The notes under the pieces were generated by a model, which was given only the letters and a program-made list of their open reading frames with translations, did not search any database and had not been told where the DNA came from. Made by a program: the position numbers and the translations under genes. Positions 7,508 to 13,680 of a stretch of DNA of 64,000 bases are shown in pieces; within the stretch, counting starts at the first letter, position 1, and the number at the start of each line of letters is the position of its first letter. The DNA is from a virus: the IMG/VR virus record IMGVR_UViG_3300021959_006010, positions 211,367-275,366 of that record; one strand, written 5' to 3'.

Positions 7508-8080
7508 TAGAGGCCCCGCTGCTAATGCACGTATAAAGGAAGAAAGCTCAAACCAACCTGAGTCTTATAGTAGTAGTATAGCTATAGAGGCAGGTTGAAC
7601 ACTGTGTAGTAACCCGTTGATGTGTATAGAGAATATAGTAGAGAAATATGAAAAAGTATTTGAACTATGCCTCCATCGTCCTCAGCCAACGGTTTAGAAA
7701 TCCTATATAAATTCTTGAAAAAAGTGAAGAAAAACCATGAACTACCACAATAGGCCCCGCTGCTATGCGTGTGTAAGCGGTCTAAGACGCCATTTTACCA
7801 GGATGGGACTGATTCTGCCCAAAGATCAATGACTTATATAGAGAACCTCAACCAGCCCCGCAGGGGCCCCTACACTACTACTACGCATAGACTCTACTAC
7901 TACACTACTAACACTATAGATATCAATGACTTAGACTACTACACTACTATAGTAGTTCAACACTACACTATAAGTCATTGATATTACTACACTACTATAC
8001 ACTACACTACTACTATACAAATCAATCGCTTAGTGTAGGGTGTTCAAGTTCTGGCGTCTTTTGGTTTCTTTTAAAAAAAT
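7508..8080. repeat. gene-free block of direct repeats, inverted repeats and palindromes
   Basis: About 570 nt without a credible gene. It contains two copies of GGCCCCGCTGCTA (7512-7524, 7753-7765), a GCCCC-GCA-GGGGC hairpin (7855-7867) and several TACTACACTACTA direct repeats (about 7898, 7937, 7985, plus partial copies near 7870 and 8001). A 14-bp perfect inverted repeat of ATATCAATGACTTA (7920-7933 and 7971-7984) encloses the perfect palindrome ACTACTATAGTAGT (7943-7956). Two further direct copies of the core lie at 7825-7838 and, degenerate, 8021-8033. Iterated sites around a palindrome in AT-rich DNA resemble a replication origin or a multi-site operator. The short + frame at 7769-7981 reads through the repeats and is not a gene. 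Confidence 0.7.
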
Positions 8081-8082
8081 GG

Positions 8083-8111
8083 TTGACAGGTTGTGGTTTT
8101 GATCATATACT
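8083..8111 (+). promoter_or_regulatory. early promoter
   Basis: TTGACA (8083-8088), 17 nt, TATACT (8106-8111), then CAGTTAGGG and the ribosome-binding site GAGGGA. First promoter of the early array. Confidence 0.85.
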
Positions 8112-8148
8112 ATAAAGACAGTTAGGGTAACACACAGAGGGAAATCAC

Positions 8149-8433
8149 ATGTTGAAATATCAGAATCTTGCACAGGTAGGCGACCGTATCAGAGCGTATG
8201 ACTTCCGCGGTGGTCGTGACTACTACATAGAAGGGGTCGTTACTGCCAAAGGTCGTATTGAAACTCCTCGAGGGGTGTTGATGTATACAGGCTACACCGT
8301 TGACATAGATGTGGACACAATGCCTGGTGCTGGCCGTGTGGGAGATGTTGGTTATGTGCCGTTTGAAACAAGCTTGGACTACGATGAGAGAATTGAACTG
8401 GTGGACACGGAGTTTGCATACTGGGGCAGCTGA
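8149..8433 (+). CDS. hypothetical early protein, 94 aa
   Basis: Unrecognised beta-rich protein (VGDRIRAYDFRGGRDYYIEG, then YTGYTVDIDVDT), possibly a small barrel binding nucleic acid or protein. RBS GAGGGA 6 nt before ATG. It opens the early array, so it is probably made within minutes of infection, when phage proteins commonly redirect host functions. Confidence 0.7.
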   Translation: MLKYQNLAQVGDRIRAYDFRGGRDYYIEGVVTAKGRIETPRGVLMYTGYTVDIDVDTMPGAGRVGDVGYVPFETSLDYDERIELVDTEFAYWGS

Positions 8434-8469
8434 TGAAAAGAACACGCGAACACGAGAACAAAAAAACGG

Positions 8470-8498
8470 TTGACAGGCGTGTGTGTTGAGGCTATACT
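8470..8498 (+). promoter_or_regulatory. early promoter
   Basis: TTGACA (8470-8475), 17 nt, TATACT (8493-8498). A CTATAC/GTATAG inverted repeat spans 8492-8508. Confidence 0.85.
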
Positions 8499-8530
8499 GT
8501 GTGTATAGTTAAAAACATAGAGGGCACACT

Positions 8531-8698
8531 ATGCAAACGAACACAAACGAATGGACAACACAGCAGAAGCGCAGGTTAGCGGATGCAGTATTTGAAGCAA
8601 TTGCACTAGCAGAAGCACTGCGTTTAGACTACAGGGTGGATGCTGTAGCAGAATTTGCAGAGGACTTGTATGCTGCTGTAGAAGAAGACGCAGTATAA
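8531..8698 (+). CDS. hypothetical early protein, 55 aa
   Basis: Short gene found by reading from the GAGGGC ribosome-binding site: 55 residues starting MQTNTNEWTTQQ, Ala/Glu-rich and acidic, probably one or two helices (RRLADAVFEAIALAEAL). No family recognised. Begins ATGCAAAC, like many genes of the array. Confidence 0.7.
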   Translation: MQTNTNEWTTQQKRRLADAVFEAIALAEALRLDYRVDAVAEFAEDLYAAVEEDAV

Positions 8699-8715
8699 AA
8701 AGTTTAAAAAAACAC

Positions 8716-8755
8716 TTGACAGTGTGCGTGTACTGTGTTATAGTATACGCATACT
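8716..8755 (+). promoter_or_regulatory. early promoter inside a 14-bp inverted repeat
   Basis: TTGACA (8716-8721), 17 nt, TATAGT (8739-8744). Arms 8721-8734 and 8742-8755 pair over 14 bp as RNA with two G-U pairs, and the -10 lies across loop and right arm. Confidence 0.85.
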
Positions 8756-8782
8756 AAACATTGCAACAAAAGTGAGGGCTTT

Positions 8783-9232
8783 ATGCAAACAATTAACTAC
8801 AGCACTACAGTAGCGGACTACTACGAGCACTTAACAAATGAGTGTGCGGATGAGACACGTTTTACTATGGATGAACAGTGCTTTGTGCTTGAGTTTTTAG
8901 CAGACACACTAAACGCACTTACACAGCTAAACAGTGAAACACTACGTGAGGAGGGCAACTTTGCACGTATGCAAGACTGTGCGGAAGTAGCGGACAACTA
9001 CGTAATGCTATTAAACAAGTGCAACAGTGAGTATGATGGCGAGGACTGCTATACGTTTACGCTAGAAGATGCGGGTGCTGCTATTTGCAGTTATGACACA
9101 GAGTACAGGGAGTGCATATGCGAGCAGTTTGAAGATGCGCTAAACGAGTACTTTGCACTTGTACAGCAAAACAAACTGCAAAAACTTGACATTGCAAACT
9201 GTTTAGCATGGCGTGTGTTTAACAGTTACTAG
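8783..9232 (+). CDS. hypothetical early protein, 149 aa
   Basis: Acidic protein with many cysteines (about ten, e.g. NECADE, DCAEVADN, YRECICEQF) and alternating helices; no recognised motif. Codon choice is restricted (Ser only as AGC/AGT), like the genes up to about 11.5 kb. RBS GAGGGC 5 nt before ATG. Confidence 0.7.
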   Translation: MQTINYSTTVADYYEHLTNECADETRFTMDEQCFVLEFLADTLNALTQLNSETLREEGNFARMQDCAEVADNYVMLLNKCNSEYDGEDCYTFTLEDAGAAICSYDTEYRECICEQFEDALNEYFALVQQNKLQKLDIANCLAWRVFNSY

Positions 9233-9243
9233 AAACAAAACAC

Positions 9244-9278
9244 TTGACAAGTACTGTAGCACATGCTATAGTACTTGT
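9244..9278 (+). promoter_or_regulatory. early promoter inside a 15-bp inverted repeat
   Basis: TTGACA (9244-9249), 17 nt, TATAGT (9267-9272). Arms 9247-9261 and 9264-9278 (ACAAGTACTGTAGCA / TGCTATAGTACTTGT) match over 15 bp with one G-U pair. The arm sequence differs from those of other promoters, but self-complementarity is kept. Confidence 0.85.
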
Positions 9279-9306
9279 ACACATTAAATGCATTAGAGGG
9301 CAAACT

Positions 9307-9519
9307 ATGCAAGTACACATACTACAACTACAAGGCACTGGCGACGACGAGTACGCATGGGAAAACGCAAGCGTTTTTGCAAGCTGGGAAGAAGCACAGG
9401 AACGTGCTGCGCAAATGAGCAAAGAAGACATAGCGGAGTACGGCGAAGCGTTTTGGATAATGGGCGAGAACATGCGCATTGAAACGCACGACTTAGTAGA
9501 CAACAACTGGGGCTACTAA
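9307..9519 (+). CDS. hypothetical early protein, 70 aa
   Basis: Start set at ATG 9307, 5 nt after GAGGGC; the frame is open upstream across the promoter. The protein has a beta start (MQVHILQLQGTGDDEYAW) and a helix with EEAQERAAQMSKEDIAEYGE. It resembles small proteins with one beta-alpha-beta unit; no family assigned. Confidence 0.7.
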   Translation: MQVHILQLQGTGDDEYAWENASVFASWEEAQERAAQMSKEDIAEYGEAFWIMGENMRIETHDLVDNNWGY

Positions 9520-9525
9520 TACGCA

Positions 9526-9538
9526 GGCCCCGCTGCTA
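9526..9538 (+). repeat. GGCCCCGCTGCTA repeat copy
   Basis: Third exact copy of the 13-mer at 7512 and 7753. It lies directly after the stop of the 70-residue gene and before a small CTATACT/AGTATAG hairpin (about 9548-9563). Confidence 0.6.
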
Positions 9539-9575
9539 TAAGGGCTGCTATACTACAGTATAGGCAAACTATACA

Positions 9576-9612
9576 CAGTTGCACTTGCATTTTGGTGCAA
9601 CTGTGTTATATT
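9576..9612 (+). promoter_or_regulatory. early promoter with operator-like inverted repeat
   Basis: -35 TTGCAT (9585-9590), 16 nt, -10 TATATT (9607-9612). The perfect 9-bp arms CAGTTGCAC (9576-9584) and GTGCAACTG (9595-9603) enclose the -35 box, which would suit a repressor site or a read-through hairpin. Confidence 0.65.
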
Positions 9613-9643
9613 GTTAGCATAACGCATATAGGAGGGCAAACAT

Positions 9644-9958
9644 ATGCAAGCAACTGTAATTAAAACACTAGACAGTGCAGTGCGTGTAACACTAGTAGAA
9701 GATGACGCGGAGTGGCGTGCAGAGTTTGAAGAATACGGATACGACACAGACATGTGGGCTGCATACGGAGACGGAGATGTGTGGCGAGACAACGTACAAG
9801 TTACGCATACACTAAACGATGAAGAGTACGGCTTTATTTGCGGCAATAGTAGTGACAGACGTGTGTACGGCTTTACAGTAGATGTACACAGAGCAGAAGA
9901 AGCAGATGGCAACTTTAGCTTTTGGGTAACAGAAGAACAATACGAACAAATAGGATAA
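9644..9958 (+). CDS. hypothetical early protein, 104 aa
   Basis: Acidic protein (VEDDAEWRAEFEEYGYDTDMW) with a beta-rich second half; no recognised family. RBS GGAGGGC 6 nt before ATG. Possible DNA-mimic composition (many Asp/Glu), but no family supports that. Confidence 0.7.
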   Translation: MQATVIKTLDSAVRVTLVEDDAEWRAEFEEYGYDTDMWAAYGDGDVWRDNVQVTHTLNDEEYGFICGNSSDRRVYGFTVDVHRAEEADGNFSFWVTEEQYEQIG

Positions 9959-9965
9959 AAAGAGG

Positions 9966-10002
9966 TTGACAACGTGTGTATGCTATGCTATAGTGTACAC
10001 AC
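9966..10002 (+). promoter_or_regulatory. early promoter inside inverted repeat
   Basis: TTGACA (9966-9971), 17 nt, TATAGT (9989-9994). Arms 9974-9983 and 9993-10002 pair over 10 bp with two G-U pairs. Confidence 0.85.
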
Positions 10003-10029
10003 ACTAACACAGCATAGAGAGGGCTTTTT

Positions 10030-10299
10030 ATGCAAAACACAAATACAAAAACTGCACGTAGTATTGTACGCAACATCCTAAAGCAAAACAATGTTATGTA
10101 TTCCTCGCAAAGTTATACCGACAAATGTGCTAATCCTGCATTACGTAACTTGTGCTTCCTAACAAAAAACTTAACGCCTGCAGTTGTGCAACAAATTTCC
10201 TCTGCGCTTAACGTTACAAAAGTGCATGCAACAAAGCCTATGTTTTACAATGTGCATCCGGATGCACGTTATTTGCGCATAGTGCATTGCGCAAAATAA
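10030..10299 (+). CDS. hypothetical early protein, 89 aa
   Basis: Basic protein (MQNTNTKTARSIVRNILKQ start) with two cysteines near the middle and a C-terminal beta hairpin (YLRIVHCAK). Unlike its neighbours it is Lys/Arg-rich and could contact nucleic acid (inference). RBS GAGGGC. Confidence 0.65.
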   Translation: MQNTNTKTARSIVRNILKQNNVMYSSQSYTDKCANPALRNLCFLTKNLTPAVVQQISSALNVTKVHATKPMFYNVHPDARYLRIVHCAK

Positions 10300-10310
10300 A
10301 ACTCAATAAA

Positions 10311-10350
10311 AACAAGCACTTAGCAGAAAAATTATAAGTGCTTGTTTTTA
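10311..10350 (+). terminator. intrinsic terminator
   Basis: AACAAGCACTTA / TAAGTGCTTGTT stem (10311-10322, 10335-10346) with a T-rich 3' side. Closes the 10,030-10,299 gene. Confidence 0.75.
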
Positions 10351-10365
10351 AACAAAACTTTTTGC

Positions 10366-10394
10366 TTTACAAATGCATAAACTTGTAGTATATT
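10366..10394 (+). promoter_or_regulatory. early promoter
   Basis: TTTACA (10366-10371), 17 nt, TATATT (10389-10394); an AACTTGTA/TATAAGTT repeat with one G-U pair brackets the -10. Confidence 0.7.
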
Positions 10395-10435
10395 GTTTGT
10401 ATAAGTTAACAAGCATACATGCAGAGGAGCACATT

Positions 10436-10684
10436 ATGCAAAACACAAACTACGTATTTTTAAACGCACAAAACGCTGCAATTGTTGTAACAGTAAACAA
10501 TGTAGTTGTTGCTACAGACGTACAAACAGCAGACGCACTTGTACAAGTGTTTTTAACACACAACATTAATGTGCTTACAGACACTATTATGTGCAGCAGC
10601 AGCATAGATTTTGCTGAAGAGGAGGGCTTTGCTACAGACGCTTGTGCGCATAATATTATAGAGGACGCTTTAGCACAGTTGTAA
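10436..10684 (+). CDS. hypothetical early protein, 82 aa
   Basis: Start set at ATG 10436 behind GAGGAGC; the open frame upstream covers the promoter. Hydrophobic beta-rich first half (NAAIVVTVNNVVVATDV) and acidic C-terminal helix. Unrecognised. Confidence 0.65.
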   Translation: MQNTNYVFLNAQNAAIVVTVNNVVVATDVQTADALVQVFLTHNINVLTDTIMCSSSIDFAEEEGFATDACAHNIIEDALAQL

Positions 10685-10698
10685 TATACTAAAGTATT

Positions 10699-10732
10699 GC
10701 AAGCACTATACTACGTAGTGCTTGCTTTTTTT
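10699..10732 (+). terminator. intrinsic terminator overlapping the next -35
   Basis: GCAAGCACTA / TAGTGCTTGC stem (10699-10708, 10716-10725) followed by T7. The right arm and T-run include the TTGCTT used as -35 of the following promoter. Confidence 0.8.
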
Positions 10733-10749
10733 GTAACTTGTGTTATATT
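10722..10749 (+). promoter_or_regulatory. early promoter
   Basis: TTGCTT (10722-10727), 16 nt, TATATT (10744-10749), embedded in the 3' side of the preceding terminator. A GTTATA/TATAAC repeat brackets the -10. Confidence 0.65.
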
Positions 10750-10786
10750 GTTTGTATAACGTAACAGCAAATGCGAGGGCCGCAAC

Positions 10787-11137
10787 ATGCAAAACAACAT
10801 TAAGCGTAACAGCGTAGTAGTAGTAAACTATAAAAACACACAGCGTTTAGCACTTGTTAAAAGTGTACGTGCTAACAACATGCTAAACGTAACTATGTAT
10901 TTGTTTGCTAATGCAAGCATAGCTAGCGACTACTTAGTGCATGCAAGTACAGTAACGCTAACAAGTGTTAGTGCTAAACAGTTTACGCATTTAGCTAAAA
11001 GCTATCCCAACTATGCGTGTACTAGTGCTAACAGCAAACTATTGTTTAAGCTACAGCAACAAGCAGACGCAGCTTATCCGCAGTATGCAGCACTACGCAA
11101 CAACTATGCAAAGTATACTAGTGCGTTTGCTGCATAG
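10787..11137 (+). CDS. hypothetical early protein, 116 aa
   Basis: Basic, Asn/Ser/Ala-rich protein beginning MQNNIKRNSVVVVNY, beta-rich at first and helical at the end (AAYPQYAALRNNYAKY). No recognised family; the basic charge allows nucleic-acid binding. RBS GAGGGC. Confidence 0.65.
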   Translation: MQNNIKRNSVVVVNYKNTQRLALVKSVRANNMLNVTMYLFANASIASDYLVHASTVTLTSVSAKQFTHLAKSYPNYACTSANSKLLFKLQQQADAAYPQYAALRNNYAKYTSAFAA

Positions 11138-11153
11138 TACGCTTAAAAAACAC

Positions 11154-11194
11154 TTGACAACTGTGTGTATGTGTGCTACTATGTACACATACAC
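11154..11194 (+). promoter_or_regulatory. early promoter in a hairpin whose loop is the -10
   Basis: TTGACA (11154-11159), 17 nt, TACTAT (11177-11182). Arms 11165-11176 and 11183-11194 pair over 12 bp with one G-U; the 6-nt loop is exactly the -10 hexamer. Confidence 0.8.
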
Positions 11195-11217
11195 TAAAGC
11201 ATAACGGAGGGCAGTTT

Positions 11218-11466
11218 ATGCAAAACACACAGTACGAAAACGCAGTTATTGCTGCAATTGAAAATTTTGCAAACAGCATTGCAAATTGTGCGCACGACAG
11301 CGTAGTAGAAAACAACGACTACGCAATTACAGACAGCATAGACAGCATTAACTTTTTGTTTAGCAACTACACAAAATACGACAGTGTACAAGCACTTGCA
11401 AACGCTGCACTAGACAGCACACTAGACACTGTAGTACGTGAAAGCATACATGCACAATTAACGTAA
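11218..11466 (+). CDS. hypothetical early protein, 82 aa
   Basis: Start set at ATG 11218, after GGAGGGC. Acidic, largely helical protein (YENAVIAAIENFANSIANC). Unrecognised. Its N-terminus MQNTQYE resembles those of the 10,030 and 10,436 genes, as if the start region had been duplicated with the promoter cassette. Confidence 0.65.
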   Translation: MQNTQYENAVIAAIENFANSIANCAHDSVVENNDYAITDSIDSINFLFSNYTKYDSVQALANAALDSTLDTVVRESIHAQLT

Positions 11467-11474
11467 AAAAGTAG

Positions 11475-11514
11475 TTGACAACTGCGTGTACATATGCTAT
11501 AGTGTATGTACACG
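11475..11514 (+). promoter_or_regulatory. early promoter inside a 13-bp inverted repeat
   Basis: TTGACA (11475-11480), 17 nt, TATAGT (11498-11503). Arms 11485-11497 and 11502-11514 (CGTGTACATA... / ...TATGTACACG) pair over 13 bp, two of them G-U. Confidence 0.85.
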
Positions 11515-11537
11515 TTAACAATGTAAGAGGGCATCTT

Positions 11538-11870
11538 ATGTATTACATTTACGAGAACAGCACAACCTACATTATTGGCAAGCCGGACCGCAATGGTGTA
11601 GCCCGTCCGGATCATCGCCAGTCGTATAAGACTATGGCCGCAGCGAAAGCAGCACTCACACGCATCTGCAAGGCAGAAGGCTTGTTGCCAACCGATCCCA
11701 ACTATGCACTGTATCGCTATTCGATTGCAGAGGCCAGCTACTTCCACAGCATGATTGAAAAGAAAGTACTGCGTAAAGTACTAGAAGGCTTTGGTGGCAA
11801 GGAGTATTACGAACCTGTTAACACTCCTGCCTATATGTCACCTGCAAGCGAAACCTACTGGAGCATGTAA
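11538..11870 (+). CDS. hypothetical early protein, 110 aa
   Basis: Start at ATG 11538 after GAGGGC. Soluble protein with Tyr-rich ends, a basic helix (MAAAKAALTRICKAEG) and a C-terminal YYEPVNTPAYMSPASE stretch. Codon use changes here: GATC sites and CC/GG-rich codons reappear, unlike the 8.1-11.5 kb genes. No recognised family. Confidence 0.7.
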   Translation: MYYIYENSTTYIIGKPDRNGVARPDHRQSYKTMAAAKAALTRICKAEGLLPTDPNYALYRYSIAEASYFHSMIEKKVLRKVLEGFGGKEYYEPVNTPAYMSPASETYWSM

Positions 11871-11871
11871 G

Positions 11872-12060
11872 ATGGATCTACTCCAACGATACCCGAACGC
11901 ACTCGAGCAGCTAGAAATCCTCAAAAAAGATTATTTAGGGGTTGACAATTCTGTAGAGGAGTGCTATATTAGTAGTATAACAAATGGAGGGCAATCCAAT
12001 GCAAGTAGACCGCGAAAGACTGGAACGCATCGTCAAGATGGCAGAGAATCTCTACTCTGA
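11872..12060 (+). CDS. possible small protein, 62 aa
   Basis: ATG one base after the preceding stop. The first half (MDLLQRYPNALEQLEILKK) looks like a real helix; the second half runs through the promoter at 11,942-11,970 and overlaps the next gene by 62 nt, and looks less protein-like. Other genes of the array also end inside the next promoter, so this may be genuine but is uncertain. Confidence 0.35.
   Translation: MDLLQRYPNALEQLEILKKDYLGVDNSVEECYISSITNGGQSNASRPRKTGTHRQDGRESLL
11942..11970 (+). promoter_or_regulatory. early promoter
   Basis: TTGACA (11942-11947), 17 nt, TATATT (11965-11970), then GGAGGGC before the 54-residue gene. Confidence 0.85.
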
Positions 12061-12163
12061 CGGTGAGTACCGCGATATGGTGTTCGATATACTGCGCACA
12101 GAACCTGAGCGTAGTGACAGCGACATTGCAAATGAATTAGCTATGCGTTGGTACGCTCCGTAA
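11999..12163 (+). CDS. hypothetical early protein, 54 aa
   Basis: Short gene behind GGAGGGC. 54 residues, helical and charged (RERLERIVKMAENLYSDGEY, then SDIANELAMRWYAP). No recognised family. Confidence 0.7.
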   Translation: MQVDRERLERIVKMAENLYSDGEYRDMVFDILRTEPERSDSDIANELAMRWYAP

Positions 12164-12171
12164 AAAAGAGG

Positions 12172-12201
12172 TTGACACTGTAGCACTTCGGTGCTATAGT
12201 G
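12172..12201 (+). promoter_or_regulatory. early promoter coinciding with a UUCG hairpin
   Basis: TTGACA (12172-12177), 17 nt, TATAGT (12195-12200). CACTGTAGCAC (12176-12186), TTCG, GTGCTATAGTG (12191-12201) would fold as an 11-bp RNA stem with one G-U and a C(UUCG)G tetraloop in read-through RNA. Confidence 0.85.
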
Positions 12202-12231
12202 TATGTATAAGTTAACAAAGAGGGCTACACA

Positions 12232-12444
12232 ATGACAGATTATTTGTACAACACTGCTTACAAGCTAGGCTGTTACCAAGCTATTGCAGATATGATGCGC
12301 CGCGAGATCCGCAACCTTGACGCTGCACAAGCAGCAGACGACGAGTTTATGGCTGACTGGGCTATGCGCAACCTGCGCTCGCTTGCTACACAGCTTGACG
12401 AAGCAGAAGAAAAAATGAAAAAAGAGGTTGACACTGTAGCATAG
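12232..12444 (+). CDS. hypothetical early protein, 70 aa
   Basis: Acidic helical protein, probably a coiled coil at the end (RNLRSLATQLDEAEEKMKKE). Its last codons (EVDT-VA) are the -35 and spacer of the following promoter. RBS GAGGGC. Unrecognised. Confidence 0.7.
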   Translation: MTDYLYNTAYKLGCYQAIADMMRREIRNLDAAQAADDEFMADWAMRNLRSLATQLDEAEEKMKKEVDTVA

Positions 12445-12456
12445 TGGTGCTATAGT
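12428..12456 (+). promoter_or_regulatory. early promoter overlapping a gene end
   Basis: TTGACA (12428-12433), 17 nt, TATAGT (12451-12456), with ACTGTAGCA (12433-12441) / TGCTATAGT (12448-12456) pairing over 9 bp, one G-U. Confidence 0.85.
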
Positions 12457-12493
12457 ATATACATAACGTAACAAAAGCAAGAGGGCTTACAAA

Positions 12494-12937
12494 ATGGGTA
12501 CACGTTCAGCAATCGGTTACAAAACACCAGAAGGCAAAGTTCGCGCAAAATACAGCCACTACGATGGCTACCCTGCCTACACTGGCAAGATGCTGCAAGA
12601 GCACTACCAGGAGGCACGTAAGATTGCACAGATGGTAGAGCTAGGCGACCAGTCGTTTATCGCTCCAAACGTATTTCCAACAGACAAGTCGCACAGTTTT
12701 AACACGCCGCAAGAAGATGTGATTGTGTTTTACGGACGCGACAGAGGCGAGTCTAATGTAGACGCAAAAGACTTTGACACTGTGCAGGAGTTTGTAGACT
12801 ACTACGAAGGCGCAGGCTGCGAGTACTTCTACTTGCACACAGCAAACGGTTGGATCGTACACGACCGCTATGGCGTAGGCAACGATGCTAACGGCTATCC
12901 TGTGTTTGACATGCTAGAAAATAAATTGCCTGCATAG
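12494..12937 (+). CDS. conserved-looking early protein, 147 aa
   Basis: 147-residue protein beginning MGTRSAIGYKTPEGKVRAKY, a pattern I associate with widespread phage proteins of unknown function. Features include HYDGYPAYTGKML, a central acidic linker and a C-terminal WIVHDRYGVGN segment. RBS GAGGGC 8 nt before ATG. No biochemical role can be assigned. Confidence 0.75.
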   Translation: MGTRSAIGYKTPEGKVRAKYSHYDGYPAYTGKMLQEHYQEARKIAQMVELGDQSFIAPNVFPTDKSHSFNTPQEDVIVFYGRDRGESNVDAKDFDTVQEFVDYYEGAGCEYFYLHTANGWIVHDRYGVGNDANGYPVFDMLENKLPA

Positions 12938-12948
12938 GAAAAAAGATG

Positions 12949-12979
12949 TTGACAGTATGCGCTTTTGAGTGCATACTGT
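12949..12979 (+). promoter_or_regulatory. early promoter inside inverted repeat
   Basis: TTGACA (12949-12954), 17 nt, CATACT (12972-12977). Arms ACAGTATGC (12952-12960) and GCATACTGT (12971-12979) match perfectly over 9 bp. Confidence 0.75.
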
Positions 12980-13005
12980 TTATATAAGTTAGCAAAGAGG
13001 GAACA

Positions 13006-13179
13006 ATGAACGAACTGCTAGAAATGATTGAGGACTTGGAAACAATCCAAACACTCACTATGCACCCGGCGCTAGACGAGACTGTTGAGCGCATCCTTGC
13101 AAAATACGAAGAGCGCCGCGAAGCATGGGAAGCAGAGCTTGAGCGCCAATACGAAATGTTCAAAGAGGAACTTGTATAA
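13006..13179 (+). CDS. hypothetical early protein, 57 aa
   Basis: Short gene behind GAGGGA. 57 residues, almost entirely charged helix (ERILAKYEERREAWEAELE), probable coiled coil. It ends 7 nt before the tRNA cluster, with which it may be co-transcribed. Confidence 0.7.
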   Translation: MNELLEMIEDLETIQTLTMHPALDETVERILAKYEERREAWEAELERQYEMFKEELV

Positions 13180-13186
13180 ATGAATA

Positions 13187-13263
13187 GGGCCTTTAGCTCA
13201 ATCGGTTAGAGCACCGGACTCATAATCCGTAGGTTGCGAGTTCGAGTCTCGCAGGGCCCACCA
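13187..13263 (+). tRNA. tRNA with CAU anticodon (probably Ile2)
   Basis: 77-nt cloverleaf with encoded CCA. Acceptor GGGCCTT/AGGGCCC, D arm, anticodon CAT at 13221-13223 in loop CTCATAA, T arm GTTCGAG. The sequence is closer to tRNA-Ile2 (AUA reader after lysidine modification) than to elongator Met as I remember them, but Met cannot be excluded by eye. Confidence 0.9.
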
Positions 13264-13268
13264 AGTAA

Positions 13269-13345
13269 CTGCCCTTAGCTCAGCTGGATAGAGCAACAGC
13301 CTTCTAAGCTGTGGGTCGTAGGTTCGAATCCTACAGGGCAGGCCA
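13269..13345 (+). tRNA. tRNA-Arg(UCU)
   Basis: 77 nt, acceptor CTGCCCT/AGGGCAG pairs perfectly, anticodon TCT at 13303-13305, T arm GTAGGTTCGAATCCTAC, discriminator G and encoded CCA. Reads AGA/AGG codons. Confidence 0.93.
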
Positions 13346-13349
13346 ATTA

Positions 13350-13433
13350 GCCCGCGTGGTGGAATAGGTAGACACAAGGGACTTAAAATCCCTCGCTTAT
13401 GGCGTGCCAGTTCGAGTCTGGCCGCGGGCACCA
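13350..13433 (+). tRNA. tRNA-Leu(UAA)
   Basis: 84 nt, class II with a variable arm (CTCGCTTATGGCG). Acceptor GCCCGCG/CGCGGGC, anticodon TAA at 13384-13386, encoded CCA. Reads UUA/UUG, codons common in this phage. Confidence 0.93.
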
Positions 13434-13452
13434 AACAAAGAGGAACAGGACA

Positions 13453-13608
13453 ATGATGTGTCCAGAATGTAACATGTCGAAACCTTGGACAAGCTCACGC
13501 TGTCCTAACTGCAACCAGAGTGTTGGCATTGTGTTCGGACTATGGTGGAACACACTTCGAGTGGTACTGACTCTTGCACTGTTCGTTTTTATTGTAAGTT
13601 TATTTTAA
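13453..13608 (+). CDS. zinc-ribbon membrane protein, 51 aa
   Basis: Start at ATG 13453 after GAGGAACAGG. The N-terminus carries two CxxC pairs (MMCPEC, RCPNCN), a small zinc ribbon; the C-terminal 20 residues (VVLTLALFVFIVSLF) are a membrane span. It probably sits in the inner membrane with the ribbon in the cytosol. Function unknown. It follows the tRNAs directly. Confidence 0.75.
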   Translation: MMCPECNMSKPWTSSRCPNCNQSVGIVFGLWWNTLRVVLTLALFVFIVSLF

Positions 13609-13616
13609 AAAAGTGG

Positions 13617-13644
13617 TTGACAAAGGCAACAAAGGCTGTATACT
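13617..13644 (+). promoter_or_regulatory. early promoter
   Basis: TTGACA (13617-13622), 16 nt, TATACT (13639-13644), then CAGTTAG and GAGGGC for the AAA+ ATPase gene. Confidence 0.85.
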
Positions 13645-13680
13645 GTACACAGTTAGATAGAAAACACAGAGGGCAACTAG

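Noticed and set aside
7769-7981. 70-codon + frame in the repeat block
   Set aside because: It reads through the TACTACAC repeats and the inverted repeat, giving a low-complexity Tyr/Thr product, and has no ribosome-binding site.
7870-8015. Repeated ACTACTACAC units as a CRISPR array
   Set aside because: Units are short, unevenly spaced and partly overlapping; there are no unique spacers of constant length and no cas genes.
13198-13434. 78-codon - strand frame across the tRNA genes
   Set aside because: It is antisense to three well-formed tRNAs; such frames are common annotation artefacts.
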